The notes under the pieces: model-generated | What the model was told of the DNA's origin: nothing | Databases searched by the model: none | Seen by the model: only the letters and a program-made list of their open reading frames with translations | In this document: piece after piece, positions 36,595-44,065 of the stretch | How positions within the stretch are numbered: the first letter of the stretch is position 1 | Layout: each line of letters begins with the position of its first letter | DNA from: DATGMB01 sp035293845 | GTDB lineage: Bacteria > Acidobacteriota > Terriglobia > Bryobacterales > Bryobacteraceae | Reading direction: 5' to 3' | NCBI GenBank assembly: GCA_035293845.1 | Contig: DATGMB010000037.1 | Location: 1 to 49,950 of the forward strand | Length of the DNA: 49,950 bases | Translations under genes and position numbers: made by a program

Positions 36595-38715
36595 ATGCTG
36601 CAAGACCACAGCGGGCACGGCCGGACACCGGCCGCGGCGGATCCGGCTCTGATCCGCGCCTGTCTCGACCGCATTCTGGCCAGCGCGGAATTCGAACGCG
36701 CAGGCCGCGTCCGGCTGCTCCTCGAGTTCCTGGTCCGGCAGTGCCTCGAAGGCCAGTCCGACGGCCTCAAAGAATCGCTCATCGGCGTCGAAGTCTTCGG
36801 CCGCGATCCCGGATACGACCCTAAAGCCGAGCCGGTTGTGCGCGTCACAGCCGGCCGGCTGCGCGCCAAGCTGGAGGCATACTACGAACGCGAAGGCCTC
36901 CGCGACGCGGTCCGCATCGCCATCCCCAAGGGCGGCTACGTCCCCACTTTCGAAACGCTTCGCACGGAACCCGCCGAGGCCGCCGTACCCGCCCGGCCCC
37001 GCCGCGGCGCACGGTTCGCGGCCGGCGCCGCCATCCTGCTCCTCGCCGCCGCAGCCGCCGCACTCAAACTGGCCGGCACCTCCTCGCCCCCGGCCTTCGA
37101 CAACCTGCGCCCGTTTGTCACCGGAAAGGGAGCCCCCACACACCCCTCATTCTCTCCTTCCGGCGATACCCTTGCCTTCGAGTGGGAAGGTCCCGGCGAC
37201 CGCTTCATCAACGTCTACCTGCAGCGCCTCGACTCCAGCAGCCCGGTCCGCTTTACGCACGACGACGCCAACTCCACCTGGCCCGTCTGGTCGAAGGACG
37301 GCCGCGAAATCGCTTTCCTGCGACAGCTCAGCCCCGTGCGCATGGCCATCGTTTCCGTGCCGCTCTCCGGCGCGGGCGAGCGCGTCTGGACCGAAGTCGA
37401 GAAAGGCGATATGGACCGCCCGCGCCTCGATTGGTCCCCGGACGGAACCTGGTTCGCGACCGCCCAGCGCGTCGGCGGCATCCAGTCCATCCTGCTCTTC
37501 TCCCGCTCGACCGGCGAGCGCCGCGTCCTGACCCGCACGCCCGCGGGCTGGCGCGGCGACAGCGAACCCGTCTTCACCCCCGATGGCAAACAGGTTGCCT
37601 TCCGGCGCACCCAGCCCGCATCGGGACTCGAAGACATCTACATCGTCCCCGTAACCGGAGGCGAACCGCGCCGCCTTACGTTCGATAATCGACCCATCTC
37701 GGCGCTCGTTTTCACCCCGGATGGAGGCCTCGTGTTTTCCTCCAAGCGCGCCGGCACCATTCGAGGATTGTGGTGGCTGCCTCCCGGCGGAGGCCGGCTG
37801 CGCCGCCTCACGTCCACCGCCGTAGATGCGGGTTCGCCTGCGGTCTCTCGGGACGGCAGGCACGTGGCCTTCGTCAAGGTCCTGTTCGACACCGACATCT
37901 GGCGCGCTGATACCGGCTCGGCCGCCGCAAGCCCCGCCAGCCTGATCGCGTCCGACCTCCCCGACAGCAGCCCGCAATTCTCGCCCGACGGCCGCCGCAT
38001 TGCGTTCCTCAGCTCCCGCGACGGCGCGCCGGAGATCTGGACCTGCGACGCCCGCGGCGCCAACTCCGTGCGTCTCACCAATGCCGCGGGAGCCGCCGTC
38101 GGTCTGCCGCAATGGTCGCCGGATGGGCAGTCGATCGCCTTCGAGTCCTATCCCAAGGGGCAGGCGGAGATCCACGTCGCGCCGGCGGCGGGCGGCCCCG
38201 AGCGCACGCTGGTCTCGGGCGCCTACGACAATACCGTGCCGCGCTGGTCTGCCGACGGCCGCGCGATCTACTTCGCCAGCAACCGGGCGGGGCGAATGCA
38301 GCTCTGGCGCATCAACCTCGGCGACCGCAGCGAATCGCTCGTCGTAGACGATGGCTATGCCGCCACTGAATCTCGCGACGGCCGCACGCTCTACTTCACG
38401 CGCCGGTCCGGCCCCGGCATCTGGAGGGTGGCCCTGGCCAACGGCTGGCCCGGGGGCGACCCGGTCCGCGTCCTCCCCGATGCCCGCCAGGACTGGGGCA
38501 GCGCAGCCCTCGGCAGCAAGGGCCTGTACTACCTCCAGCTCGGCGGCGGCTTCCCCATCCGATACCTTGACTTTGCAACCGGCGAATCGCGGACTCTGTT
38601 CACGCCGAAGGGCCAGCCTCTCTGGAGAGGCGCCGAACTCGCCATCTCTCCGGATGAGCGGACGATCCTCTACACCGTCGTGGAAAAGGACGGCCTCAAT
38701 ATCTTCGTGCGCTGA
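36595..38715 (+). CDS. Winged-helix / TM / TolB-type propeller regulator
   Basis: A 706-residue protein with three parts. Residues ~15-120 are a winged-helix-like domain of the kind found at the N-terminus of adenylate cyclases and TolB-like proteins (GYDPKAEPVVRVTAGRLRAK, then IPKGGYVPTFE). Residues 141-160 form one TM helix after a basic stretch (RPRRGAR). The remainder is a WD40/PD40 beta-propeller with repeated S-P-D-G-x-x-(I/L)-A-F blades (FSPDGRRIAFLSSRDGAPEI and others). The order implies a cytoplasmic DNA-binding end and a periplasmic sensor, as in CadC/ToxR one-component regulators. Its targets are unknown. No strong ribosome site is seen. Confidence 0.85.
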   Translation: MLQDHSGHGRTPAAADPALIRACLDRILASAEFERAGRVRLLLEFLVRQCLEGQSDGLKESLIGVEVFGRDPGYDPKAEPVVRVTAGRLRAKLEAYYEREGLRDAVRIAIPKGGYVPTFETLRTEPAEAAVPARPRRGARFAAGAAILLLAAAAAALKLAGTSSPPAFDNLRPFVTGKGAPTHPSFSPSGDTLAFEWEGPGDRFINVYLQRLDSSSPVRFTHDDANSTWPVWSKDGREIAFLRQLSPVRMAIVSVPLSGAGERVWTEVEKGDMDRPRLDWSPDGTWFATAQRVGGIQSILLFSRSTGERRVLTRTPAGWRGDSEPVFTPDGKQVAFRRTQPASGLEDIYIVPVTGGEPRRLTFDNRPISALVFTPDGGLVFSSKRAGTIRGLWWLPPGGGRLRRLTSTAVDAGSPAVSRDGRHVAFVKVLFDTDIWRADTGSAAASPASLIASDLPDSSPQFSPDGRRIAFLSSRDGAPEIWTCDARGANSVRLTNAAGAAVGLPQWSPDGQSIAFESYPKGQAEIHVAPAAGGPERTLVSGAYDNTVPRWSADGRAIYFASNRAGRMQLWRINLGDRSESLVVDDGYAATESRDGRTLYFTRRSGPGIWRVALANGWPGGDPVRVLPDARQDWGSAALGSKGLYYLQLGGGFPIRYLDFATGESRTLFTPKGQPLWRGAELAISPDERTILYTVVEKDGLNIFVR

Positions 38716-38803
38716 GGGCCAGAACGGAACCGCACCGCACCGCTCCCTAGCTGCGGGGCGCCAATTTGGGGCGCTGGCGTCTCCGCTCAAATTTGGCTAT
38801 CTC

Positions 38804-38825
38804 ATGACCATGTTAAGATGACCAT
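38804..38825. promoter_or_regulatory. Direct repeat at the toxin-antitoxin promoter
   Basis: ATGACCAT occurs at 38804-38811 and 38818-38825, 14 bases apart, ending three bases before the antitoxin ATG. Antitoxins of this class autorepress by binding repeats at their own promoter, so this is a likely operator. Confidence 0.45.
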
Positions 38826-38828
38826 AGG

Positions 38829-39056
38829 ATGAAACGGCAGATCGCCGCCGGTGAGTTCAAAGCCAAATGCCTCGCCCTGCTGGACGAAGTGCAGCAGAGC
38901 CGCTCGGAGATCGTCATCACCAAGCGCGGCCGCGCCGTGGCGCGGCTGGTCCCGGCATCGGAGAAAACCGAGGCTGTTTTCGGCCGGATGAAGGGGACCG
39001 GGGAGATCCTCGGCGACATCTTTTCCACCGGCGAAGAGTGGGATGCCGGCCAGTAG
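38829..39056 (+). CDS. Phd/YefM-family antitoxin
   Basis: A 75-residue antitoxin. The Phd-type DNA-binding N-terminus (IAAGEFKAKCLALLDEVQQS, then EIVITKRGRAVARLVP) is followed by a C-terminal tail (MKGTGEILGDIF) that would wrap the toxin. The ATG overlaps the stop of a five-codon frame in ATGA. It overlaps the toxin gene by 14 bases, the usual arrangement, and it probably represses the pair. Confidence 0.9.
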   Translation: MKRQIAAGEFKAKCLALLDEVQQSRSEIVITKRGRAVARLVPASEKTEAVFGRMKGTGEILGDIFSTGEEWDAGQ

Positions 39057-39471
39057 CCGCGGCGGCCCTCTCCTGCTGGACACGCACTATTGGGTCTGGC
39101 TCCAGTTCGGTATCAAAGAGCATTTCACGCCTCGAATCGATTCGGCGATCCAAACGGCAGTCAAGGACGGGAACCTTCTGCTCTCTGTAATGTCCGTTTG
39201 GGAGCTCGGAATGTTGGAATTCAAGGGCAGGATCCGCTTGGACATCCCCTGCGAGCAATGGGTCAAAGAAGCGCTCGCGATGCCCGGCCTTACTCTCGTT
39301 CCCCTGACCCCTGAGATCGCCATCGAAAGCACGCGGCTGCCCGGTAACCTGCGCGCCGATCCGGCGGACCGGATCATCGTCGCCACCGCCCGCCGCATGC
39401 GCGCTCGTCTGCTCACGCGCGATGAGAAGCTGCTCCGCTATGCGGAGCAGCGGCACATCTCCGTTTGCTGA
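39043..39471 (+). CDS. vapC: VapC-family PIN-domain toxin
   Basis: A 142-residue PIN-domain ribonuclease. The acidic metal ligands are visible: D13 (LLLDTHYWVW), E54 (SVWELGML), D106/D109 (RADPADRIIVATA) and D127 (LLTRDEKLLRYA). Such toxins cleave tRNA or rRNA when the antitoxin is lost. Its stop is six bases from the end of the convergent TonB receptor gene. All key residues are intact, so it should be active. Confidence 0.92.
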   Translation: MPASSRGGPLLLDTHYWVWLQFGIKEHFTPRIDSAIQTAVKDGNLLLSVMSVWELGMLEFKGRIRLDIPCEQWVKEALAMPGLTLVPLTPEIAIESTRLPGNLRADPADRIIVATARRMRARLLTRDEKLLRYAEQRHISVC

Positions 39472-39477
39472 GCCGCG

Positions 39478-41400
39478 CTACCGCACCGGCCCATCCCACC
39501 GCAGCCCCACGCGGTACAGCCGCGGAGCGCCGATCTGCGGCGCCGGCGTCCTGCCGGTCAGATATTGGTGGTTGAGCGCGTTCTCCATCTCGAAAGTGGC
39601 TGAGAGATGCGACTTCACCCGCTGCCGCGCCGAAAACTGCACCGTCGAGAATCCCGCCAGCGGCAGCGTGTTCAAATCGTCTTCGAATTGCAGGCTATAG
39701 GCGCGGACGCCGGCGGAAACGAACGTGCCGCCCCCGGCCCAGGACAAATCGGCCGAGCCCTGCTGCTTCGCCACCTGCGGCACCCGCAGCCCGTTCGAGT
39801 AGCGGTTGTCCGCGTAGAGCCACGCCAGCTCGCCCATCCAGTGCGAGCCCCAGCGCTGCCGCAGGTTGGCCTCCACGCCGTGCGTGATCGCCGATTGCGC
39901 GTTCTCGCGCTGCTTGGTGATCAGCGCGGGCGTGCTGCTCAGCGTGACGTTGGTAATCAGGTCGTCGATGGCGTTGCGGTACATCGTCACGCTGAGACGC
40001 CGCGTTTCGCCCACCAGGTCGAAGCCGGCTTCGGCCGCGAACAGCGTTTCCGGCACCAGGTTCGGATTGGCCTCCGTCACCGTGTTGCCGGCCCGGAACG
40101 TCCGGTAGAGTTCGTTCAGGGTAGGCGCGCGGAAGCCGCGGTACGCGGAGGCGCGCAGCCGAAGAATGCCTTTGCCGCTCACGATCCCGCCGCTCGGGCT
40201 GTAAAAACTGGTGTTGCGGCCGTTGAAGCTGGTGAAGTCCTCGCGGCTGCCCAGGTAAAGCTTCACCGGTCCCGCCGCGCCGTTCCACTCTCCGAAAAAG
40301 CCGCGCGACCAGATATCGCCCTCGCCGAAGCGGATGCCCGCCGGGATCAGGGAATCCGTGCTCGATCCCGCCGCGCGCGTGACGTCGCCGCCTGCAATGG
40401 CCGTCCAACTCGCAGCCGTATGGCGCCACATCCCGGCCAGGCCGGTCTCGTCCGAAGGCGCATGCTGCATGAAGGAGAGCGTTTCCGTCTTGCGGAACGC
40501 GCCGATCGAAGAGAACCACGCGTGGTAGTTTTCGCGCGTGTGATAAGCGGAAACGGAAAAGCCGTTGCGGCCCGTATCGCGCGTCCAGTTCGCCGCCAGC
40601 GAGCCCAGGCCCGTGGAATTGGGCGTGAGCGCGGTGCCGTTGCGCCGCTCTTCCGCCAGCGTATCCAGCCGCAGGAACAGTTTGTCCTCGCTGCCGATGT
40701 AATCCAGGCGAATCACGCCGGCGACAAACGAAACTCCGGCCTTCCGGTCGACCGGGCCGCGCAGATCGGCCGGGATGATGTAGTACCCGTCCAGCGTCAT
40801 GGAGCGGACCTCCGCGCTCAGGCCGAAGCGGCGGTCGAGCAGCGTGGAAAAGCCGCCGGTGAGCTGTGCCTGGCCGGCATTGCCGCCTTCCGAAGCGAGC
40901 GTCAGGTTCCATGGCTCCTCCGGGCGGGAAAAAACATTGATTGCGCCGCCCATGGCCTTATCGCCGAACAGGCTCGTCGAGGCCCCGCGCGAAATCTCGA
41001 TGCGCTGCATCTCCCCCGGATCGAGGCGGTCCCAGTAGATCCAGCCTCCGAAGGGGGAATTCATCGGAATTCCGTCCCACAGCAGCAGCGTGCGGCTGGC
41101 GCCCGAGGAGCCGATGCCGCGCAGCGAGATGCCCTGCGTGGTGGGATTCGCCGCCAGGCTGGAAGAGCGCCGGTACATGCTGAAGCCGGGGACATCATGC
41201 AGGCGGTCGTCCAGATTGATCCCGGGGATCTCTTCGATCCGCAGCTTGTTCAGGCTCTCGATGGAAGCCGGAGCATCGGCGGAAATGGTCGCGTTGACCG
41301 TGATGGACTGCTGTACCGGCTCGATCTTGGGCTGCTCCGGCGCCGATTGCTGCGCCAGACAGAGAACGGGCACAAAGCAGACAACTACCCACCGAGCCAT
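39478..41400 (-). CDS. TonB-dependent outer-membrane receptor
   Basis: A 640-residue receptor: signal peptide (VVVCFVPVLCLAQQ), a plug domain (LDDRLHDVPGFSMYRRSS, TTQGISLRGIGSSGASRTLL, GGAINVF) and a 22-strand-type barrel ending in an aromatic-containing C-terminal strand (LYRVGLRWDGPVR). The sequence after the signal peptide (SITVNATI) is a possible TonB box. Plug and barrel are closest to the BtuB/siderophore type, not to the SusC type or the carboxypeptidase-domain oar type. It is the last gene of a five-gene minus-strand operon, 37 bases after the cytochrome gene. The ligand is unknown; a cofactor or metal complex used by the PQQ-type proteins is an attractive guess. Confidence 0.92.
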   Translation of the reverse strand: MARWVVVCFVPVLCLAQQSAPEQPKIEPVQQSITVNATISADAPASIESLNKLRIEEIPGINLDDRLHDVPGFSMYRRSSSLAANPTTQGISLRGIGSSGASRTLLLWDGIPMNSPFGGWIYWDRLDPGEMQRIEISRGASTSLFGDKAMGGAINVFSRPEEPWNLTLASEGGNAGQAQLTGGFSTLLDRRFGLSAEVRSMTLDGYYIIPADLRGPVDRKAGVSFVAGVIRLDYIGSEDKLFLRLDTLAEERRNGTALTPNSTGLGSLAANWTRDTGRNGFSVSAYHTRENYHAWFSSIGAFRKTETLSFMQHAPSDETGLAGMWRHTAASWTAIAGGDVTRAAGSSTDSLIPAGIRFGEGDIWSRGFFGEWNGAAGPVKLYLGSREDFTSFNGRNTSFYSPSGGIVSGKGILRLRASAYRGFRAPTLNELYRTFRAGNTVTEANPNLVPETLFAAEAGFDLVGETRRLSVTMYRNAIDDLITNVTLSSTPALITKQRENAQSAITHGVEANLRQRWGSHWMGELAWLYADNRYSNGLRVPQVAKQQGSADLSWAGGGTFVSAGVRAYSLQFEDDLNTLPLAGFSTVQFSARQRVKSHLSATFEMENALNHQYLTGRTPAPQIGAPRLYRVGLRWDGPVR

Positions 41401-41437
41401 ACGGTGAGCTTACCATTGACGGCCTGGCCGCGGCCGT

Positions 41438-41896
41438 CTACTGAAACAGCAGCCGGTCCTTCTTCGCCTCGATCTTCGCCGGGTCGATACCCGGCACCTT
41501 TTTCAGATCTTCAATGGAATGGAACGGGCCGTTCTTCTCCCGGTACTCGATGATCGCCGCCGCCTGCGAGCGCCGCAGCGTCAGTCCGGCTTCGAGATCG
41601 ATCGCCCGGCACCGGTTCACATCGATGCGCGGCGCCTCGTCGGCCGGATAGTGCGCTGAGAGGTAATCGAGGACTGCCGCCAGCTCCGCATCCGACGCCT
41701 TGGCGCCCAGATCGACCATCTTGCCGATCGTGGCCTGCCAGCCGGCGCGGTCCTGCCGGAGGGAAATCGAGCGCGCCAGCTCATGGCACTGCGAGCAGAT
41801 CTTCTGTGTTTCGGCCTTGCCGGGGCCATCCGGCAGTTGCGCGTATGCGGCGGCGGCGAGCGCCGCGCTAATGCTCAATCGGAAAACCAAACGCAT
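41438..41896 (-). CDS. Exported monohaem cytochrome c with ComEA-like HhH tail
   Basis: A 152-residue protein in two parts. After a signal peptide (RLSISAALAAAAYAQ) comes a small haem c domain with the binding site C34-S-Q-C37-H38 and M60 as a possible sixth ligand. Residues ~92-150 form a helix-hairpin-helix region (VNRCRAIDLEAGLTLRRSQA, KVPGIDPAKIEAKKDRLL) like ComEA/T2SK, which bind DNA or form protein contacts. It should act in the periplasm as an electron carrier. The ATG at 41896 overlaps the upstream PQQ-type gene by 29 bases, with GGAA before it; an ATG four codons earlier is possible. Confidence 0.85.
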   Translation of the reverse strand: MRLVFRLSISAALAAAAYAQLPDGPGKAETQKICSQCHELARSISLRQDRAGWQATIGKMVDLGAKASDAELAAVLDYLSAHYPADEAPRIDVNRCRAIDLEAGLTLRRSQAAAIIEYREKNGPFHSIEDLKKVPGIDPAKIEAKKDRLLFQ

Positions 41897-43361
41897 AGAG
41901 GGTTCCATCGTGGGTGGCGAGATAAATTTGCATGCCGGCGGCAGAGAGGGACGCCGGTCCGCGTGCCGTAACCGTCGAGCCGCTGTTCCAGAGCGGCTTG
42001 CCGGTAGTGCCGTCAAATGCGTAAAGGGCGGCCGGCGCGCTGCCGCTGCCCGCGGCGAAAGCGAACACCACGCCATTGACGACGATCGGCGCGCCGGGCG
42101 AGGCGAGGTCGCCCGAGGTCCAGCCCGGATCGAGCGCCGGAGCGCCGTCCCTTTCGGCCAGCTTCCATGCCGTCACCGCGGAGCGCGAAGACGCCAGGAT
42201 CCAGCGCGTGCCGCCGGGGTCCTGCCAGGTCGCGAGCGCGTCCGGGGCGAAGCCGATGGGCTGCGGCGCGTAGCGCCGGCCGGGCGCGGCGGTGTCGAGG
42301 AAGTGAAGGCTACTGTCGCGGGCCGCGGCTGCGGCGAGGGCCCGATCGTGAAACTGGAAGAGCACCGGCGAACTCGTGAATTCCGCCCCGGCGGAGTACG
42401 TTGATTTCGGCTGGAGGGTCTTGCCGTCCAGAATGGCCAGCTCGCCATCCGTCGTAGTCACGTAGACCGTGCCATCGGGTGCAATGGCAGGGCCGGAAGC
42501 GCCCGCGATGTCGCCGGGCTTGCGCTCCCAGGAGGCGACCGCGTGCGAATCGAGATCGAGCGCCCAGACGGCATTCGGCGCGCCGCCGCAACCATGCGTC
42601 GTCACGGCGTACGCCGTGTCCTGCAGCACGACGAGCCCCGCGGCATGCGCGCCGGCCGGCAGGAACGGCACGGCCTTCTCCGGCTCCTCGCCGTTCGACA
42701 CGTACATGGAGTGGAAGTACCCGTCCGGGGAAATCGCGTGAAGATAATTCGGACGGCGCCGCGGCGGCGCGGGCGGCGCCGCGCCCGGACGGGGCGCAGG
42801 CGGAGCCGTGGCAGCCGCGGCCCTCATGCGAGCTTCGCGCTCCGCGAGCTGCTGCAACGTAACCGCGCCCGCATCGGGCTCGCCCACAGCGCTCCTGGCC
42901 GGGTTGATGCGCCCCGGTCCGCGGCCCGCCTGCGGCATCGGCGGAAACGCGGCGGAGATGGCCCGCGCGACTCCGGCGGTAATCCCGCCGCCGCACGGAC
43001 CCGCGCCATGCGCCGCCGTGCCGAGCGATTTCTGCCATTCGAGGCGGCCGAGATCGGTATCGACGGCGTAGATGTGTTGTGCATCCGCGATATAGCCGAG
43101 CGAGCGGAAGCCGCGGTACCCGATGTATCCGTTGAGCAGCACGGCATCGCCCGAGAACGCGCCGTTGCCGAGCTTCAGCTTCCAGGCCATCCCGAAGCCG
43201 CCTTTTTCGATGCTCGCCGCGGAAATCTTCGGATCGCTGCGGACCCAGGCGGAGCGCTGCGCGTCCGCCGCCGTGGTGCTCCATTCCCCGCTGCCGCGCC
43301 CGAACTGGGCAATGGATAGGGCGCACAAAGCCAGAAGAAGGCCGGCTTGCCGGTATTTCAT
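41868..43361 (-). CDS. Exported PQQ-type beta-propeller protein (shorter)
   Basis: A 497-residue protein with a signal peptide (RQAGLLLALCALSIAQFG) and an eight-bladed-type propeller of PQQ-enzyme repeats (HIYAVDTDLGRLEWQKSL, AVWALDLDSHAVASWERKPG, ALYAFDGTTGKPLWNSGSTV). Residues ~185-220 are an Ala/Pro/Arg-rich insertion (APRPGAAPPAPPRRRP). The adjacent Cys pair that many quinoprotein dehydrogenases use near PQQ is not seen, so enzyme activity is not certain; a scaffold or binding role is possible. The ATG overlaps the SGNH gene stop by four bases (ATGA). Confidence 0.82.
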   Translation of the reverse strand: MKYRQAGLLLALCALSIAQFGRGSGEWSTTAADAQRSAWVRSDPKISAASIEKGGFGMAWKLKLGNGAFSGDAVLLNGYIGYRGFRSLGYIADAQHIYAVDTDLGRLEWQKSLGTAAHGAGPCGGGITAGVARAISAAFPPMPQAGRGPGRINPARSAVGEPDAGAVTLQQLAEREARMRAAAATAPPAPRPGAAPPAPPRRRPNYLHAISPDGYFHSMYVSNGEEPEKAVPFLPAGAHAAGLVVLQDTAYAVTTHGCGGAPNAVWALDLDSHAVASWERKPGDIAGASGPAIAPDGTVYVTTTDGELAILDGKTLQPKSTYSAGAEFTSSPVLFQFHDRALAAAAARDSSLHFLDTAAPGRRYAPQPIGFAPDALATWQDPGGTRWILASSRSAVTAWKLAERDGAPALDPGWTSGDLASPGAPIVVNGVVFAFAAGSGSAPAALYAFDGTTGKPLWNSGSTVTARGPASLSAAGMQIYLATHDGTLYAFGFPIEH

Positions 43362-44065
43362 TTCGCTAACGCCTCCGCGATGGCCTTCTCCGCCACCGGC
43401 GCCATCGCGCGGTACCCGGCGGCGTTCGGCAGCAGGCCGTCGGCCGTGAGATCCTGCCGGAAATTCCGGCCCTGCGCCAGCGCGGAATACCAGTCCAGAT
43501 ACACGATGCCTTCGCGCTGGGCGTAATCCCGCAGCCAGCCGTTGAGTCCGATGATTTTGCCCTGCGGCCGCAGCCCCGTCTGCTTCACGCCGAAGCAGTC
43601 GCAAACGGGCAGCACGGAGGCCAGCACCACGCGAATGCCGTGGACGCGCGCCAGTTCCACCATGGATTGGATGTTATCCGCGATGGTGCCCTCGGTCGCC
43701 GGGCCGGTCGCGCCCGCCAGGTCGTTGGTCCCGCCCTCGATGAGGACCACCTTGGGATCGAGCGCGATGGCATCCTGGCGGAAGCGCACCAGCATTTGCG
43801 GCGTCGTTTGGCCGGCAATTCCACGGTTCAGGTACGGTTTTTGAGGAAAAAAATCGGGCCAATTTTCGATGATCTGGTCTCCCAGAAACACCACGCGATT
43901 CTCGCCCGGCCGCGGCGGCTTGAGTTCCGTATCCTCGCTGCCATAGCGCGTGAGGCCGGCCCAATCGACCAGCAGCCGGTGCAGCGCCGCATTCGGCGGC
44001 TGCGCCACGCCCGTCTGCGCCAGCGCGGCGGCGGCGAAAAGAAAACCGGCGGCCACGCGCATCAT
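43358..44065 (-). CDS. Exported SGNH-fold protein lacking catalytic Ser and His
   Basis: A 235-residue protein with a signal peptide (RVAAGFLFAAAALAQTG) and the SGNH/GDSL fold of the platelet-activating-factor acetylhydrolase type. Block II (G85 in NRGIAGQTT) and block III (N114 in EGGTNDLAG) are kept. Block I reads FLGDQIIENW, with Q64 where the nucleophilic Ser belongs, and block V reads ADGLLPNAAGY, with L212 where the catalytic His belongs. I checked both codons on the DNA (CAG and CTG). It should therefore be a non-catalytic binding protein. The ATG overlaps the upstream PQQ-type gene's stop by four bases. Confidence 0.88.
   Translation of the reverse strand: MMRVAAGFLFAAAALAQTGVAQPPNAALHRLLVDWAGLTRYGSEDTELKPPRPGENRVVFLGDQIIENWPDFFPQKPYLNRGIAGQTTPQMLVRFRQDAIALDPKVVLIEGGTNDLAGATGPATEGTIADNIQSMVELARVHGIRVVLASVLPVCDCFGVKQTGLRPQGKIIGLNGWLRDYAQREGIVYLDWYSALAQGRNFRQDLTADGLLPNAAGYRAMAPVAEKAIAEALAK

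Noticed and set aside
38740..38800. A terminator after the propeller regulator (GGGGCGCC ... GGGGCGCT)
   Set aside because: The two halves are direct rather than inverted repeats, and no T-run follows.
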